A DNA stretch of 33,950 bases from an uncultured Clostridia bacterium. Its GTDB lineage: Bacteria; Bacillota; Clostridia; Christensenellales; Borkfalkiaceae. The translations under genes were made by a program, and so were the position numbers. Positions 14,401-22,075 of the stretch are shown in pieces; position 1 is the first letter of the stretch, and the number at the start of each line of letters is the position of its first letter. The DNA is taken from positions 1 through 33,950 of the forward strand of contig CAMEHL010000005.1 in the NCBI GenBank assembly GCA_945917475.1, in the 5' to 3' direction. The notes beneath the pieces are model-generated. The model worked only from the letters and a program-made list of their open reading frames with translations. It searched no databases and was not told where the DNA came from.

Positions 14401-15735
14401 TTATTTCCCTACGCAGAACTTGCTGAATATATTATCTATTATATCTTCCGTTGCGGTCTTGCCCGTTATCTCGCCTAAACTTTCCCAGGCGGATTTTACG
14501 TCTATGGAAAGAACGTCGAGCGGCTGAACGCCCACGGCGGACAGCGCGGAAATCAGACTCTCGCGGGCGCGTTTAAGCGCGGACAAGTGTCGTTCTTCGC
14601 ACAGATAGTCGGCGGAAGTATCGACTTTGCCCACGGCTTTTTCAAAAATAATCTCTTTTAACTTTTCTATATTTTCGCCTGTCGCGGCGGAAACGTAAAT
14701 ATCCGCTCTCGAATCGGCGTAATCGTGCGCGTCGCACTTATTCACGGCAAAAACACAGTTTTCGCCGCTCACCGAAGAATAAATTTTTTCGTCTTCGCCG
14801 TCCATTGCGCCGCCATCCGCAACGAAAAGAATAACGTCGCTCTCTCTCGCGATTTTTTCGGACAGTTTAACGCCTAAATTTTCCACTTCGTCGTCCGTTT
14901 CGCGTATGCCGGCGGTGTCGTAAAAATTAAACCGCACGCCGTTATAGTCTATCGAACCTTCAACCACGTCTCGCGTAGTGCCGGCAATGCCCGAAACGAT
15001 AGCCTTGTCGTAATTTAAAAGGGCGTTTAACACAGAACTCTTGCCCGTGTTGGGTTTGCCGACGATGCCGACCTTGACGCCGCTTTTTAAAACTCTCCCC
15101 GTCTTAAAAGACGAGATAAGCGCGTCCGTACGGGCAAGCACGTCTTCTAAATCGCCCGTAACGGCGGTTTCGGACGTTTTCTCTAAATCTTCTTCGGGGA
15201 AGTCCATATCCGCGTCTATCTGCGAAAGCGCGTCTAAAAGCGCGTCCTGCATTTCGCCCACTTTACGGGTAAGTTTTTCGCGGTACAGGGCGTAACCGGC
15301 GCGTACGCCGCTTTCCGTTTCGCTGTTTATCATATCGATAAGCCCTTCCGCGGAAGCGAGCGAAAGTTTGCCGTTCATAAACGCGCGCCTCGTGAACTCG
15401 CCGCGCTCGGCGAGCCTTGCGCCCGAACGGAGTATTTTTTCAAGCACGCCCCTGACGATAGCCGTGCCGCCGTGGGTGTGAAATTCCACAACGTCTTCGC
15501 CCGTGAAGGATTTGGGCGCTTTAAAATACACGCACATTCCGTAATCGGAAAACCCGTCCGCGTTAATCTCCCCGACGTACATTTTATTCGGCTCGAAATC
15601 GCCGACGGGCGTTTTACCTGCGGGCGTAAACAGTTTTTCGGCGACCGACAAAGGCGAATCGCCGCTTATACGTATAACCGCAACACCCGCCGCCCCGAGA
15701 GCGGTGGATATTGCGGCGATATTGTCGTTATTCAT
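14401..15735 (-). CDS. mnmE: tRNA modification GTPase MnmE
   Basis: MnmE, with MnmG, installs the carboxymethylaminomethyl-type group at wobble uridine 34 of several tRNAs. The 444-aa protein begins MNNDNIAAISTALGAAGVAVIRISG; the ORF-track start 32 codons upstream lies in the previous gene and is not credible. The N-terminal tetrahydrofolate-binding domain is followed by a helical domain that carries an inserted G domain: GKPNTGKSS (P-loop), GTTRDVVEG (switch I), DTAGIRET (switch II), NKCD. The C-terminal FCVGK matches the invariant Cys-x-Gly-Lys end. The ATG overlaps the upstream membrane-protein stop by 8 nt. mnmG is not adjacent, unlike in many Firmicutes where mnmE and mnmG are neighbours. 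Confidence 0.96.
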   Translation of the reverse strand: MNNDNIAAISTALGAAGVAVIRISGDSPLSVAEKLFTPAGKTPVGDFEPNKMYVGEINADGFSDYGMCVYFKAPKSFTGEDVVEFHTHGGTAIVRGVLEKILRSGARLAERGEFTRRAFMNGKLSLASAEGLIDMINSETESGVRAGYALYREKLTRKVGEMQDALLDALSQIDADMDFPEEDLEKTSETAVTGDLEDVLARTDALISSFKTGRVLKSGVKVGIVGKPNTGKSSVLNALLNYDKAIVSGIAGTTRDVVEGSIDYNGVRFNFYDTAGIRETDDEVENLGVKLSEKIARESDVILFVADGGAMDGEDEKIYSSVSGENCVFAVNKCDAHDYADSRADIYVSAATGENIEKLKEIIFEKAVGKVDTSADYLCEERHLSALKRARESLISALSAVGVQPLDVLSIDVKSAWESLGEITGKTATEDIIDNIFSKFCVGK

Positions 15736-16579
15736 CTTTATCGTCTTCGTCTTTTCCGTTCGGGCGGTCGGACGAGAAATCGGAGAACGGGTCCCCCGGG
15801 TCTTTCTCTCCGCGCCCGGCAAATTCTTCAAAGGGGTATTCGGGCGGTTTTTCCGTGTTCGGCGGAGTCCGCCCGTAATAATCGCCGTAATAGCGCGACC
15901 TTAAATAGTCGGCGTAGTTCATTGCAGGTTTGTTTCTCACCGCGAAAACGAATACGGGGAAAAGCCCCATAAACGACAGCACGGCAGCCAGAACGTAATG
16001 CTGCGGCCAGAATTTTCTGAAAAGGCTTATATACACGAAAACCGTAAGCACCATAGTAACGAGCGAAATCACGTTATTGACGTAATAAATAACGTCCGTG
16101 GCGACTTTAACCGCGTTATAGTCGGAATACGGATTTAAAAAGTCGTCTCCGACGGATATTCTTAAAAGTCCGCTTTCTTCCACAAACGTAACCGTGCCGC
16201 CCTGAGAGATATAGCCGATTACGGGGATATAGTTCAAAGAATAGTATACCGCGTTCAGAACCCCTTCCAAGGCGAACACTATAAGCGCGGCGAGCGCGAT
16301 ACTCTTAAACGACAGCCCGAAAAAGCGACAGTCGGCAATAAGCATACAGGCGACGTATATCCAGGCGCACGGAATCCAAGCCAGAAACGCGTGTTTTACG
16401 CCGTTCTTTTTCGCGAGAACGAAAAGTCCTATCGACCTTAAAAGGTAAAACGCGAGCGAAACCGCCAAAGAACAGCATATAATTGCGATAAGTCCGCCGA
16501 AAGACAACATATTCGCGTAAGTAATGCCGTCTACGGCGACTCTTATCCCGTCTTTAATATTGATTGCTATTTCAAGCAT
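15728..16579 (-). CDS. Hypothetical multi-TM membrane protein
   Basis: Not recognised; 283 aa. About five hydrophobic segments: YANMLSFGGLIAIICCSLAVSL, AFLAWIPCAWIYVACMLIA, SIALAALIVFALEGVLNAVYY, VISLVTMVLTVFVYISLF and VLAAVLSFMGLFPVFVFAV. An extracytoplasmic loop lies between segments 3 and 4. After the last segment comes a polar, Pro/Tyr/Asp-rich tail (YYGDYYGRTPPNTEKPPEYP... ending KDEDDKDE). The arrangement of a membrane core followed by NKPAMNYADYLRSRYYG resembles clostridial proteins of unknown role encoded near housekeeping genes. It lies between proS and mnmE, with AAGGGGG upstream of the ATG, in one operon. Confidence 0.7.
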   Translation of the reverse strand: MLEIAINIKDGIRVAVDGITYANMLSFGGLIAIICCSLAVSLAFYLLRSIGLFVLAKKNGVKHAFLAWIPCAWIYVACMLIADCRFFGLSFKSIALAALIVFALEGVLNAVYYSLNYIPVIGYISQGGTVTFVEESGLLRISVGDDFLNPYSDYNAVKVATDVIYYVNNVISLVTMVLTVFVYISLFRKFWPQHYVLAAVLSFMGLFPVFVFAVRNKPAMNYADYLRSRYYGDYYGRTPPNTEKPPEYPFEEFAGRGEKDPGDPFSDFSSDRPNGKDEDDKDE

Positions 16580-16600
16580 CTATAATAACCCCCTTCGGGC

Positions 16601-18034
16601 TTAATAAGCCCGGGCGAAAATGACTTTGTGTTTTGCGGGTTTGCCGCAGATTGCGCAGCGTTCGGGAACGCCTTCTTCGTCCACCATAACCCTTGCGGTG
16701 GCCTGCGTGTAATCTTTAACTTTATCTTCGCACTCGCGGCAGCCGCACCAGCCCGCTTTTACGAAGTTTTTGTTCTCTACGCCCGCGAGTATGCCGTCTA
16801 AACTGTCCGCTTCTACGATACGCTCGTCGCGCCGTTTTTCGGACGCCTTTAACATATCTTTCTGAACGGTTTCCAGAAGGTCTTTGACGTAAGCGGCGAG
16901 TTCACCGATTTTCACGGTGAATTTTTCGAGCGTGTCGCGTCTCATAACGACCGCGACGCCGTTTTCGATATCTCTCGGTCCGACTTCTACGCGGACGGGC
17001 ACGCCTTTCATTTCCCAGTCGTTGAATTTTCTGCCGGGGCTCATATCCCTGACGTCCGTTTTAACCCTAATATCCGCCGCGGCGAGAGATTTTTCTATTT
17101 CAAAAGCCTTTTCCGTAACGCCCGCTTTGTGCGCCGCCACGGGAACGATTATCGCCTGAACGGGCGCGACGCGGGGCGGCAGAACGAGACCGCGTTTATC
17201 GCCGTGCGCCATTATTATCGCGCCGATAAGGCGGGTGGACGTCCCCCAGGAAGTGGTGTAACCGTATTTTAACGTCGCGTCTTTATCGAGATATTTTATA
17301 TCGAACGCTTTCGCGAAGTTCTGACCGAGATAGTGCGAAGTCCCCGCTTGCAGACTCTTTCCGTCGAGCATCATCGCTTCCATACCGAAAGTGGCGACTG
17401 CGCCGGCGAATTTTTCCTTTTCGGTTTTTCTGCCGCAGATAACGGGAATAGCGAGCGTTTCTTCCGCGAAGTCTTTATAGACTTTAAGCATTCTCATCGT
17501 TTCTTCCATGGCTTCTTCTTCGGTGGAGTGAACGGTATGACCTTCCTGCCACAAAAACTCGCTGGTACGCAAAAACGGGCGCGTGGTTTTTTCCCAACGC
17601 ATAACGTTGCACCATTGATTCATGATAACGGGCAGGTCGCGATAAGACTGTATCCATTTAGAATACATAGTGCCGATAATCGTTTCGCTGGTAGGTCTTA
17701 TGGCAAGCGGTTCTTCGAGTTTCGCGCCGCCCGCATGCGTAACCACCGCTACTTCGGGCGCAAAGCCCTCTACGTGTTCCTGTTCCTTTGTGAAAAAACT
17801 CATAGGGATAAGCAGCGGGAAGTAGGCGTTGACCGACCCCGCTTCTTTAAAACGCCTGTCCATATCTTTCTGTATGTTTTCCCAGATGGCGTAACCGTAA
17901 GGGCGGATAACCATAGTCCCTTTCACGGGACCGTAATCCACGAGTTCGGTTTTTAACACCACGTCGGTATACCATTGAGCGAAATTCTCGTCGATATCCG
18001 CTATTTCTTTAACAAATTGCTTGTTGTCGTCCAT
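16601..18034 (-). CDS. proS: Prolyl-tRNA synthetase, archaeal/eukaryotic-type
   Basis: ProS attaches proline to tRNA-Pro. The 477-aa protein is the short type (ProS type 3) without the bacterial editing insertion. It starts MDDNKQFVKEIADIDENFAQWY; this ATG at 18034 has CGGAG upstream, and the ORF-track start 12 codons earlier is discarded. Class II motifs: DYGPVKGTMVIRPYGYAIWE, MRWEKTTRPFLRTSEFLWQEGHT (motif 2 region), and later GDKRGLVLPPRVAPVQ. The C-terminal zinc domain has CGCRECEDK and CAICGK, and the protein ends in tyrosine, as in archaeal-type ProS. First gene of the proS-membrane protein-mnmE unit. Confidence 0.96.
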   Translation of the reverse strand: MDDNKQFVKEIADIDENFAQWYTDVVLKTELVDYGPVKGTMVIRPYGYAIWENIQKDMDRRFKEAGSVNAYFPLLIPMSFFTKEQEHVEGFAPEVAVVTHAGGAKLEEPLAIRPTSETIIGTMYSKWIQSYRDLPVIMNQWCNVMRWEKTTRPFLRTSEFLWQEGHTVHSTEEEAMEETMRMLKVYKDFAEETLAIPVICGRKTEKEKFAGAVATFGMEAMMLDGKSLQAGTSHYLGQNFAKAFDIKYLDKDATLKYGYTTSWGTSTRLIGAIIMAHGDKRGLVLPPRVAPVQAIIVPVAAHKAGVTEKAFEIEKSLAAADIRVKTDVRDMSPGRKFNDWEMKGVPVRVEVGPRDIENGVAVVMRRDTLEKFTVKIGELAAYVKDLLETVQKDMLKASEKRRDERIVEADSLDGILAGVENKNFVKAGWCGCRECEDKVKDYTQATARVMVDEEGVPERCAICGKPAKHKVIFARAY

Positions 18035-18100
18035 ATAAATCTCCGCGCCGAATATTATTATTATCGTCATTAAACGATTATTTAAAAACGAATTAGTATA

Positions 18101-18130
18101 ATTATCGCACGATGTTTAAGGTTATGTCAA
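18101..18130 (-). promoter_or_regulatory. proS promoter
   Basis: On the minus strand: TTGACA, 18-nt spacer ending in TGC (extended -10), GATAAT. Predicted leader of about 60 nt before the proS ATG. Confidence 0.6.
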
Positions 18131-18159
18131 GTTTTTTGTTACATTTTACTTTAAAAGAC

Positions 18160-18188
18160 TTGAAAAAGACTTGAAAATAACCTATAAT
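18160..18188 (+). promoter_or_regulatory. tkt promoter
   Basis: TTGAAA (18160-18165), 17-nt spacer, TATAAT (18183-18188). Divergent from the proS promoter, 30 nt apart. Confidence 0.7.
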
Positions 18189-18246
18189 ATAAATAAACAC
18201 ACGCGCGGCATTCCCGCGGGGAAAACGCGCAATTCAGGAGGAAACT

Positions 18247-20223
18247 ATGACAGACGTTAAACAACTGACGGTGAACGCGATAAGAATGCTTTCCGCAGAC
18301 GCCATCGAAAAAGCAAAATCCGGTCATCCCGGTATGCCGCTCGGCGCGGCGCCCATCGGATACGCCGCGTTCACGAATATGACTTTCAATCCGAAAGACA
18401 CGGCGTTCGACAACCGCGACAGATTCGTTCTTTCCGCGGGGCACGCGTCTATGCTCGATTATTCGCTTTACTACCTTTTCGGGTTCGGGCTTAAAAAAGA
18501 AGATCTTATGAACTTCCGTCAACTCGGCTCGCGCACGGCGGGACACCCCGAATACGGCGTATGCCCCGGCGTGGAAACTTCTACCGGTCCGCTCGGACAA
18601 GGTATCGCAAACGCCGTCGGTATGGCGATTGCCGAAAACTATCTCGCCGCGAAATTCAATAAAGACGGTTTCCCGATAGTTGATCATTATACTTACGCTA
18701 TCTGCGGCGACGGCTGTATGCAGGAAGGTATAGAAAACGAAGCCGCTTCGCTCGCGGGCGCGCTTAAACTCGGCAAACTTATCGTTTTATACGACGACAA
18801 CGACATAACCATAGAAGGCAGCACGGACATCACCTTCACCGAAGACGTGGGCAAACGCCACGAAGCGCTCGGCTGGCAGGTTATAAAAGTTAAAGACGCA
18901 AACGACATCGGCGCGCTTAACCGCGCTATAAAGAAAGCGAAAGCGGAAACGGAAAAACCGTCTTTAATCATAATCAAGTCGGAAATCGGTTACGGTTCTC
19001 CCCTGCAAGGCAAAGCGAGTTCGCACGGCGCGCCGCTCGGCGAAGAAAACGTAGCCGCGCTCCGCAAAACGCTCGGCTGGGATTTGCCACCTTTCGAAGT
19101 GCCGGAAGAAGTGTTTAAACATTGCAGAAAGTTCGGCAACCGCGGCAAGAAAGCGGAAAGAGAGTGGAAACGCTTATTTAAAGATTACGAAGAAAAGTAT
19201 CCCGAACTCGCCGCCGAATACAAGGCGTGGAAAAAGAACGACTTTGCCGCCGCGCTTAAAAACGCGGACGAGTTGTGGGAGTTTGAAAAGGACGACGCGT
19301 CCCGCGGGTACGGCAACACCGTGCTTAACAAACTCGCAAAATACGTTCCTAATCTTATCGGCGGTTCAGCCGACCTTGCGCCTGCAAACAAATCCAACAT
19401 CAAGGCGCGCGGCAGTTATTCCGCAACCGAAAGAACGGGTTCTAATATGCACTTCGGCATACGAGAACACGCTATGGCGGCGATTTGCAACGGCATTTAT
19501 CTGCACGGCGGACTTATGCCCTACTGCGCGACTTTCGCCGTGTTCTCCGACTATATGAAGAACGCTATGCGTATGTCCGCCATTATGGAAATCCCCGTTA
19601 CTTATATCTTAACGCACGACTCAATCGGCGTAGGCGAAGACGGACCTACCCATCAGCCCGTGGAACATCTCGCGGGGCTTCGCGCAATGCCGAATATGAG
19701 AGTTTACCGTCCCGCGGACGGCAGAGAAACCGCCGCGGCGTGGATTTCGGCGGTTACGGGCAAAAACCCGTCCTGCCTGTTCCTTTCGAGACAGACTCTG
19801 CCTATGATTGACGGCACGGGTAAAGACGCGTTCAAGGGCGGCTATATTATCGCCGACAGCAAAAAGAAAACCCCCGACCTTATATTTATAGCGACGGGTT
19901 CGGAAGTGGGTCTCGCCCTGTCCGCAAAAGCGGAACTCGAAAAAGACGGCGTGGACGCGAGAGTCGTGTCTATGCCCTGTATGGAAGACTTCGAGGCGCA
20001 GAGCGAAAAATACAAACAGAGCGTACTCCCCGACGAAGTGAGAGCGAGAGTCGCCGTTGAAGCGGGTTCGCCCATGTGCTGGTACAAATACGTGGGACTC
20101 GACGGAAAAGTCGTCGGTATGGAAACGTTCGGCGCGTCCGCTCCCGCAAAACAGTTGTTTACCAAATTCGGATTTACCGTAGAAAACGTAGTCGCCGCGG
20201 CGAAAGACGTTCTGGCAAAATAA
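18247..20223 (+). CDS. tkt: Transketolase
   Basis: Transketolase moves two-carbon units between sugar phosphates in the non-oxidative pentose phosphate pathway, using thiamine diphosphate. The 658-aa protein has the full three-domain length. Visible motifs: KSGHPGMPLGAAPIGYA near the start, the TPP motif GDGCMQEGIENEAASLAG...YDDNDITIEG (about residues 155-195), the pyrimidine-binding domain with FGIREHAMAAICNG and HDSIGVGEDGPTHQPVEHLA, and the C-terminal domain with SSR-type IIATGSEVGLAL. AGGAGG lies 7 nt before the ATG. Monocistronic with two strong terminators. Confidence 0.97.
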   Translation: MTDVKQLTVNAIRMLSADAIEKAKSGHPGMPLGAAPIGYAAFTNMTFNPKDTAFDNRDRFVLSAGHASMLDYSLYYLFGFGLKKEDLMNFRQLGSRTAGHPEYGVCPGVETSTGPLGQGIANAVGMAIAENYLAAKFNKDGFPIVDHYTYAICGDGCMQEGIENEAASLAGALKLGKLIVLYDDNDITIEGSTDITFTEDVGKRHEALGWQVIKVKDANDIGALNRAIKKAKAETEKPSLIIIKSEIGYGSPLQGKASSHGAPLGEENVAALRKTLGWDLPPFEVPEEVFKHCRKFGNRGKKAEREWKRLFKDYEEKYPELAAEYKAWKKNDFAAALKNADELWEFEKDDASRGYGNTVLNKLAKYVPNLIGGSADLAPANKSNIKARGSYSATERTGSNMHFGIREHAMAAICNGIYLHGGLMPYCATFAVFSDYMKNAMRMSAIMEIPVTYILTHDSIGVGEDGPTHQPVEHLAGLRAMPNMRVYRPADGRETAAAWISAVTGKNPSCLFLSRQTLPMIDGTGKDAFKGGYIIADSKKKTPDLIFIATGSEVGLALSAKAELEKDGVDARVVSMPCMEDFEAQSEKYKQSVLPDEVRARVAVEAGSPMCWYKYVGLDGKVVGMETFGASAPAKQLFTKFGFTVENVVAAAKDVLAK

Positions 20224-20275
20224 TCGCATATCGCGTATAATCTTTAAGCGGCTAATCCGTAGCGTAATACGGTAA

Positions 20276-20318
20276 GCGGCGCGGCGATAAATACTTATCG
20301 CCGCGCCGCGTGTTTTTT
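20276..20318 (+). terminator. First tkt terminator
   Basis: GCGGCGCGGCGATAA, 4-nt loop, TTATCGCCGCGCCGC: perfect 15-bp stem, then GTGTTTTTT. Confidence 0.9.
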
Positions 20319-20333
20319 CTCGGGATAAAATTT

Positions 20334-20377
20334 CCGCCCGCAACTCCTTTAAAAAGGAGTTGCGGGCGGTCTTTTTT
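20334..20377 (+). terminator. Second, tandem tkt terminator
   Basis: CCGCCCGCAACTCCTT / AAGGAGTTGCGGGCGG, perfect 16-bp stem with a TAAA centre, followed by TCTTTTTT. It may insulate against the convergent minus-strand gene at 20512. The 134 nt after it up to 20511 show no further gene. Confidence 0.9.
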
Positions 20378-20511
20378 CGGTTTACGCTTTACCGTATTTA
20401 AGTTTTCGGTTCAGGGGTTTCGGTTTTAATTTTTCCGACGTTACCCCGTATCCGTTTTCCCTTTTTTCGCATATCCGCACATGGCCGCACGGATTGCCTT
20501 CGCCGCGCTGT

Positions 20512-21429
20512 TTATTCCGTCCGCTCCGGATCCACGCCGCACGGCTCGGCTTTATCGCACGCCGCCGTTTCCGCACACGCTTCAAAGCGTTCGCGCGGGT
20601 GGGTTGCTCCGTTTTCCGCATCGATTTCGGAAAGCGCGGCTTCCGTTACGGAAACGGGGTCGGCTTCTTTATCGGCGGCATTTTTGCGTTTCTTTTCCTC
20701 GCCGCTCTCCGTCTTTTTGACGAGAAGAAGTTTTTTGTTTTTCTTTAACCCGATATATCCGATAACCACCGCGACGAATGCGCCAACCGAGTCGGTTATT
20801 ATATCTTTCATAGTATCCGCAAGCGCGGCATGCCCCGTCAGCACCGTTCCGTCGGCAGTCATAAACTTCTGCATATTAAGCCCTAAAAGTCCGTCGAAAG
20901 TAAATTCGTAAATTTCCCACAATGCGCCCACCGTTACCGCGAAACAGAACGCGAACAGGCACAGAAAGAACGGCGAAAGATTTAAAACGGTGTTCTCGTC
21001 TCTGTTTATAATGCTTATTACCATAAACCCGAAAAATCCGAGCATAAGACTGCTCGTTCCGTGCAGAAAACTGTCCCACCATTTGAATTTATAATAAAAA
21101 CTTCTCACTTCGCCGAGAAAAATCGCACAGTACAAAAAGAAAATATAAAATATATACAAAAACGGCGGCACTTCGAACTTGAATTTCTTGCCTAAAATGG
21201 TCGGAACGTTAATCACCACCGCGCCCAACAGGCACTGAATTATCATAAGAATATAATCCGCGTCAGAGTGATAACCCGCGTCGTTTTGGGGCAAGTCGCC
21301 GAAAATTATTTTGAATATAAGATAAATAACGGGCAGAATAAAACTCGCGAGCGCGATTGAATACGCCGCTATCTCGATTTTTTCGTGTTTCGTTCTGCGT
21401 CTCTTTTCGTGTTTTTTCTTTTCTTCCAT
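20512..21429 (-). CDS. DUF2238/YjdF-like membrane protein
   Basis: A 305-aa membrane protein. After a charged start (MEEKKKHEKRRRTKHEK) there are about six to seven hydrophobic segments from residue 20 to 225. The motif region KWWDSFLHGTSSLMLGFFGF and the later GALWEIYEF match the W-D-x-x-x-H and G-x-x-W-E-x-x-E pattern that I associate with the DUF2238/YjdF family of inner-membrane proteins of unknown function. The cytoplasmic tail (about residues 230-305) is Lys/Glu/Ala-rich and low complexity. ATG at 21429 with CGGAG upstream. Gene call good; family assignment moderate, from memory. Confidence 0.75.
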   Translation of the reverse strand: MEEKKKHEKRRRTKHEKIEIAAYSIALASFILPVIYLIFKIIFGDLPQNDAGYHSDADYILMIIQCLLGAVVINVPTILGKKFKFEVPPFLYIFYIFFLYCAIFLGEVRSFYYKFKWWDSFLHGTSSLMLGFFGFMVISIINRDENTVLNLSPFFLCLFAFCFAVTVGALWEIYEFTFDGLLGLNMQKFMTADGTVLTGHAALADTMKDIITDSVGAFVAVVIGYIGLKKNKKLLLVKKTESGEEKKRKNAADKEADPVSVTEAALSEIDAENGATHPRERFEACAETAACDKAEPCGVDPERTE

Positions 21430-21521
21430 TATTACTCCGTAAATACCGTAATCCGTTCCGCCGCGTGCGGTATCATAACGTCTGCGCCGCCGTACGGGGA
21501 TATTGCGGGGATATAGATATT

Positions 21522-21550
21522 ATTATAAGTATAAAAATAAAAAAGTATAA
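21522..21550 (-). promoter_or_regulatory. Possible promoter of the DUF2238-like gene
   Basis: On the minus strand TTATAC, 17-nt AT-rich spacer, TATAAT. The -35 box is weak; the -10 box is consensus. Confidence 0.45.
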
Positions 21551-21597
21551 TCCTTTTAGCGGATTACGGCGTTTTTCTCTTTTCTTCGTATCGTTAA

Positions 21598-21633
21598 ACA
21601 GCGCAAAACGGAAAGGTTCTGCGCTGTTTTTTT
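21598..21633. terminator. Terminator hairpin, better on the plus strand
   Basis: ACAGCGCA...TGCGCTGT with a 14-nt loop, followed on the plus strand by seven T residues. On the minus strand it lies 13 nt past the stop of the small Cys-cluster gene and has only TTT after it. The strong T-tract faces the strand without an annotated gene. Confidence 0.7.
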
Positions 21634-21645
21634 AAGTATAATATA

Positions 21646-21933
21646 TTATTTGCTTTTCTTAGGCGCACTCTTTTTCGCGGTCTTTTTCACCGCGGTTGCC
21701 GCCGCTTCCGCCGCGGCGGGTTTTTTAACCGCCGTTTTCTTGGGCGCGGATTTTACGGCTTTTTTGCCGCCCGCCGCCTTATTATATTTCGTATACGCTT
21801 TATCGCAGGGGTTTTCCTGCGTTTTGTCGCATTTAACGCAATAATCGAACGAACCGCAGGCGTCTTTGCCCTCTTCTTCGCTCTTTATCCATTTGATTTT
21901 GTCGAGTTCAATCTGTTTTTTCGTAAGCGACAT
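21646..21933 (-). CDS. Small Cys-cluster protein with Lys/Ala-rich tail
   Basis: Not assigned to a family. The 95-aa product has two parts. Residues 1-50 carry a cysteine cluster, CGSFDYCVKCDKTQENPC, suggesting metal (zinc) binding. Residues 51-95 are a low-complexity basic tail of Lys, Ala, Pro, Ser and Thr (KKTAVKKPAAAEAAATAVKK...), much like histone H1-like tails found on some bacterial DNA-binding proteins. An inferred role is nucleic-acid association or ribosome contact, not shown. ATG at 21933 is preceded by a weak purine-rich stretch (GAAAAAAGAAGA). Monocistronic, between the ABC exporter (upstream) and the DUF2238-like gene. Confidence 0.72.
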   Translation of the reverse strand: MSLTKKQIELDKIKWIKSEEEGKDACGSFDYCVKCDKTQENPCDKAYTKYNKAAGGKKAVKSAPKKTAVKKPAAAEAAATAVKKTAKKSAPKKSK

Positions 21934-22075
21934 AACGGAAATCTTCTTTTTTCGGTTTCATCGGTTTTTTTATAATATAACAGAAAAAACCCGTTTTGTC
22001 AATAAATTCGCGCCCGTTGCGCTCCGAAAGTTACCGTCTCTGGTCGCCCGCACGGCGGCGCGCCGCTTATAACGA

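Noticed and set aside
19621-20343. Minus-strand 240-aa ORF opposite tkt.
   Set aside because: Shadow of transketolase, ending in its terminators; no start signals.
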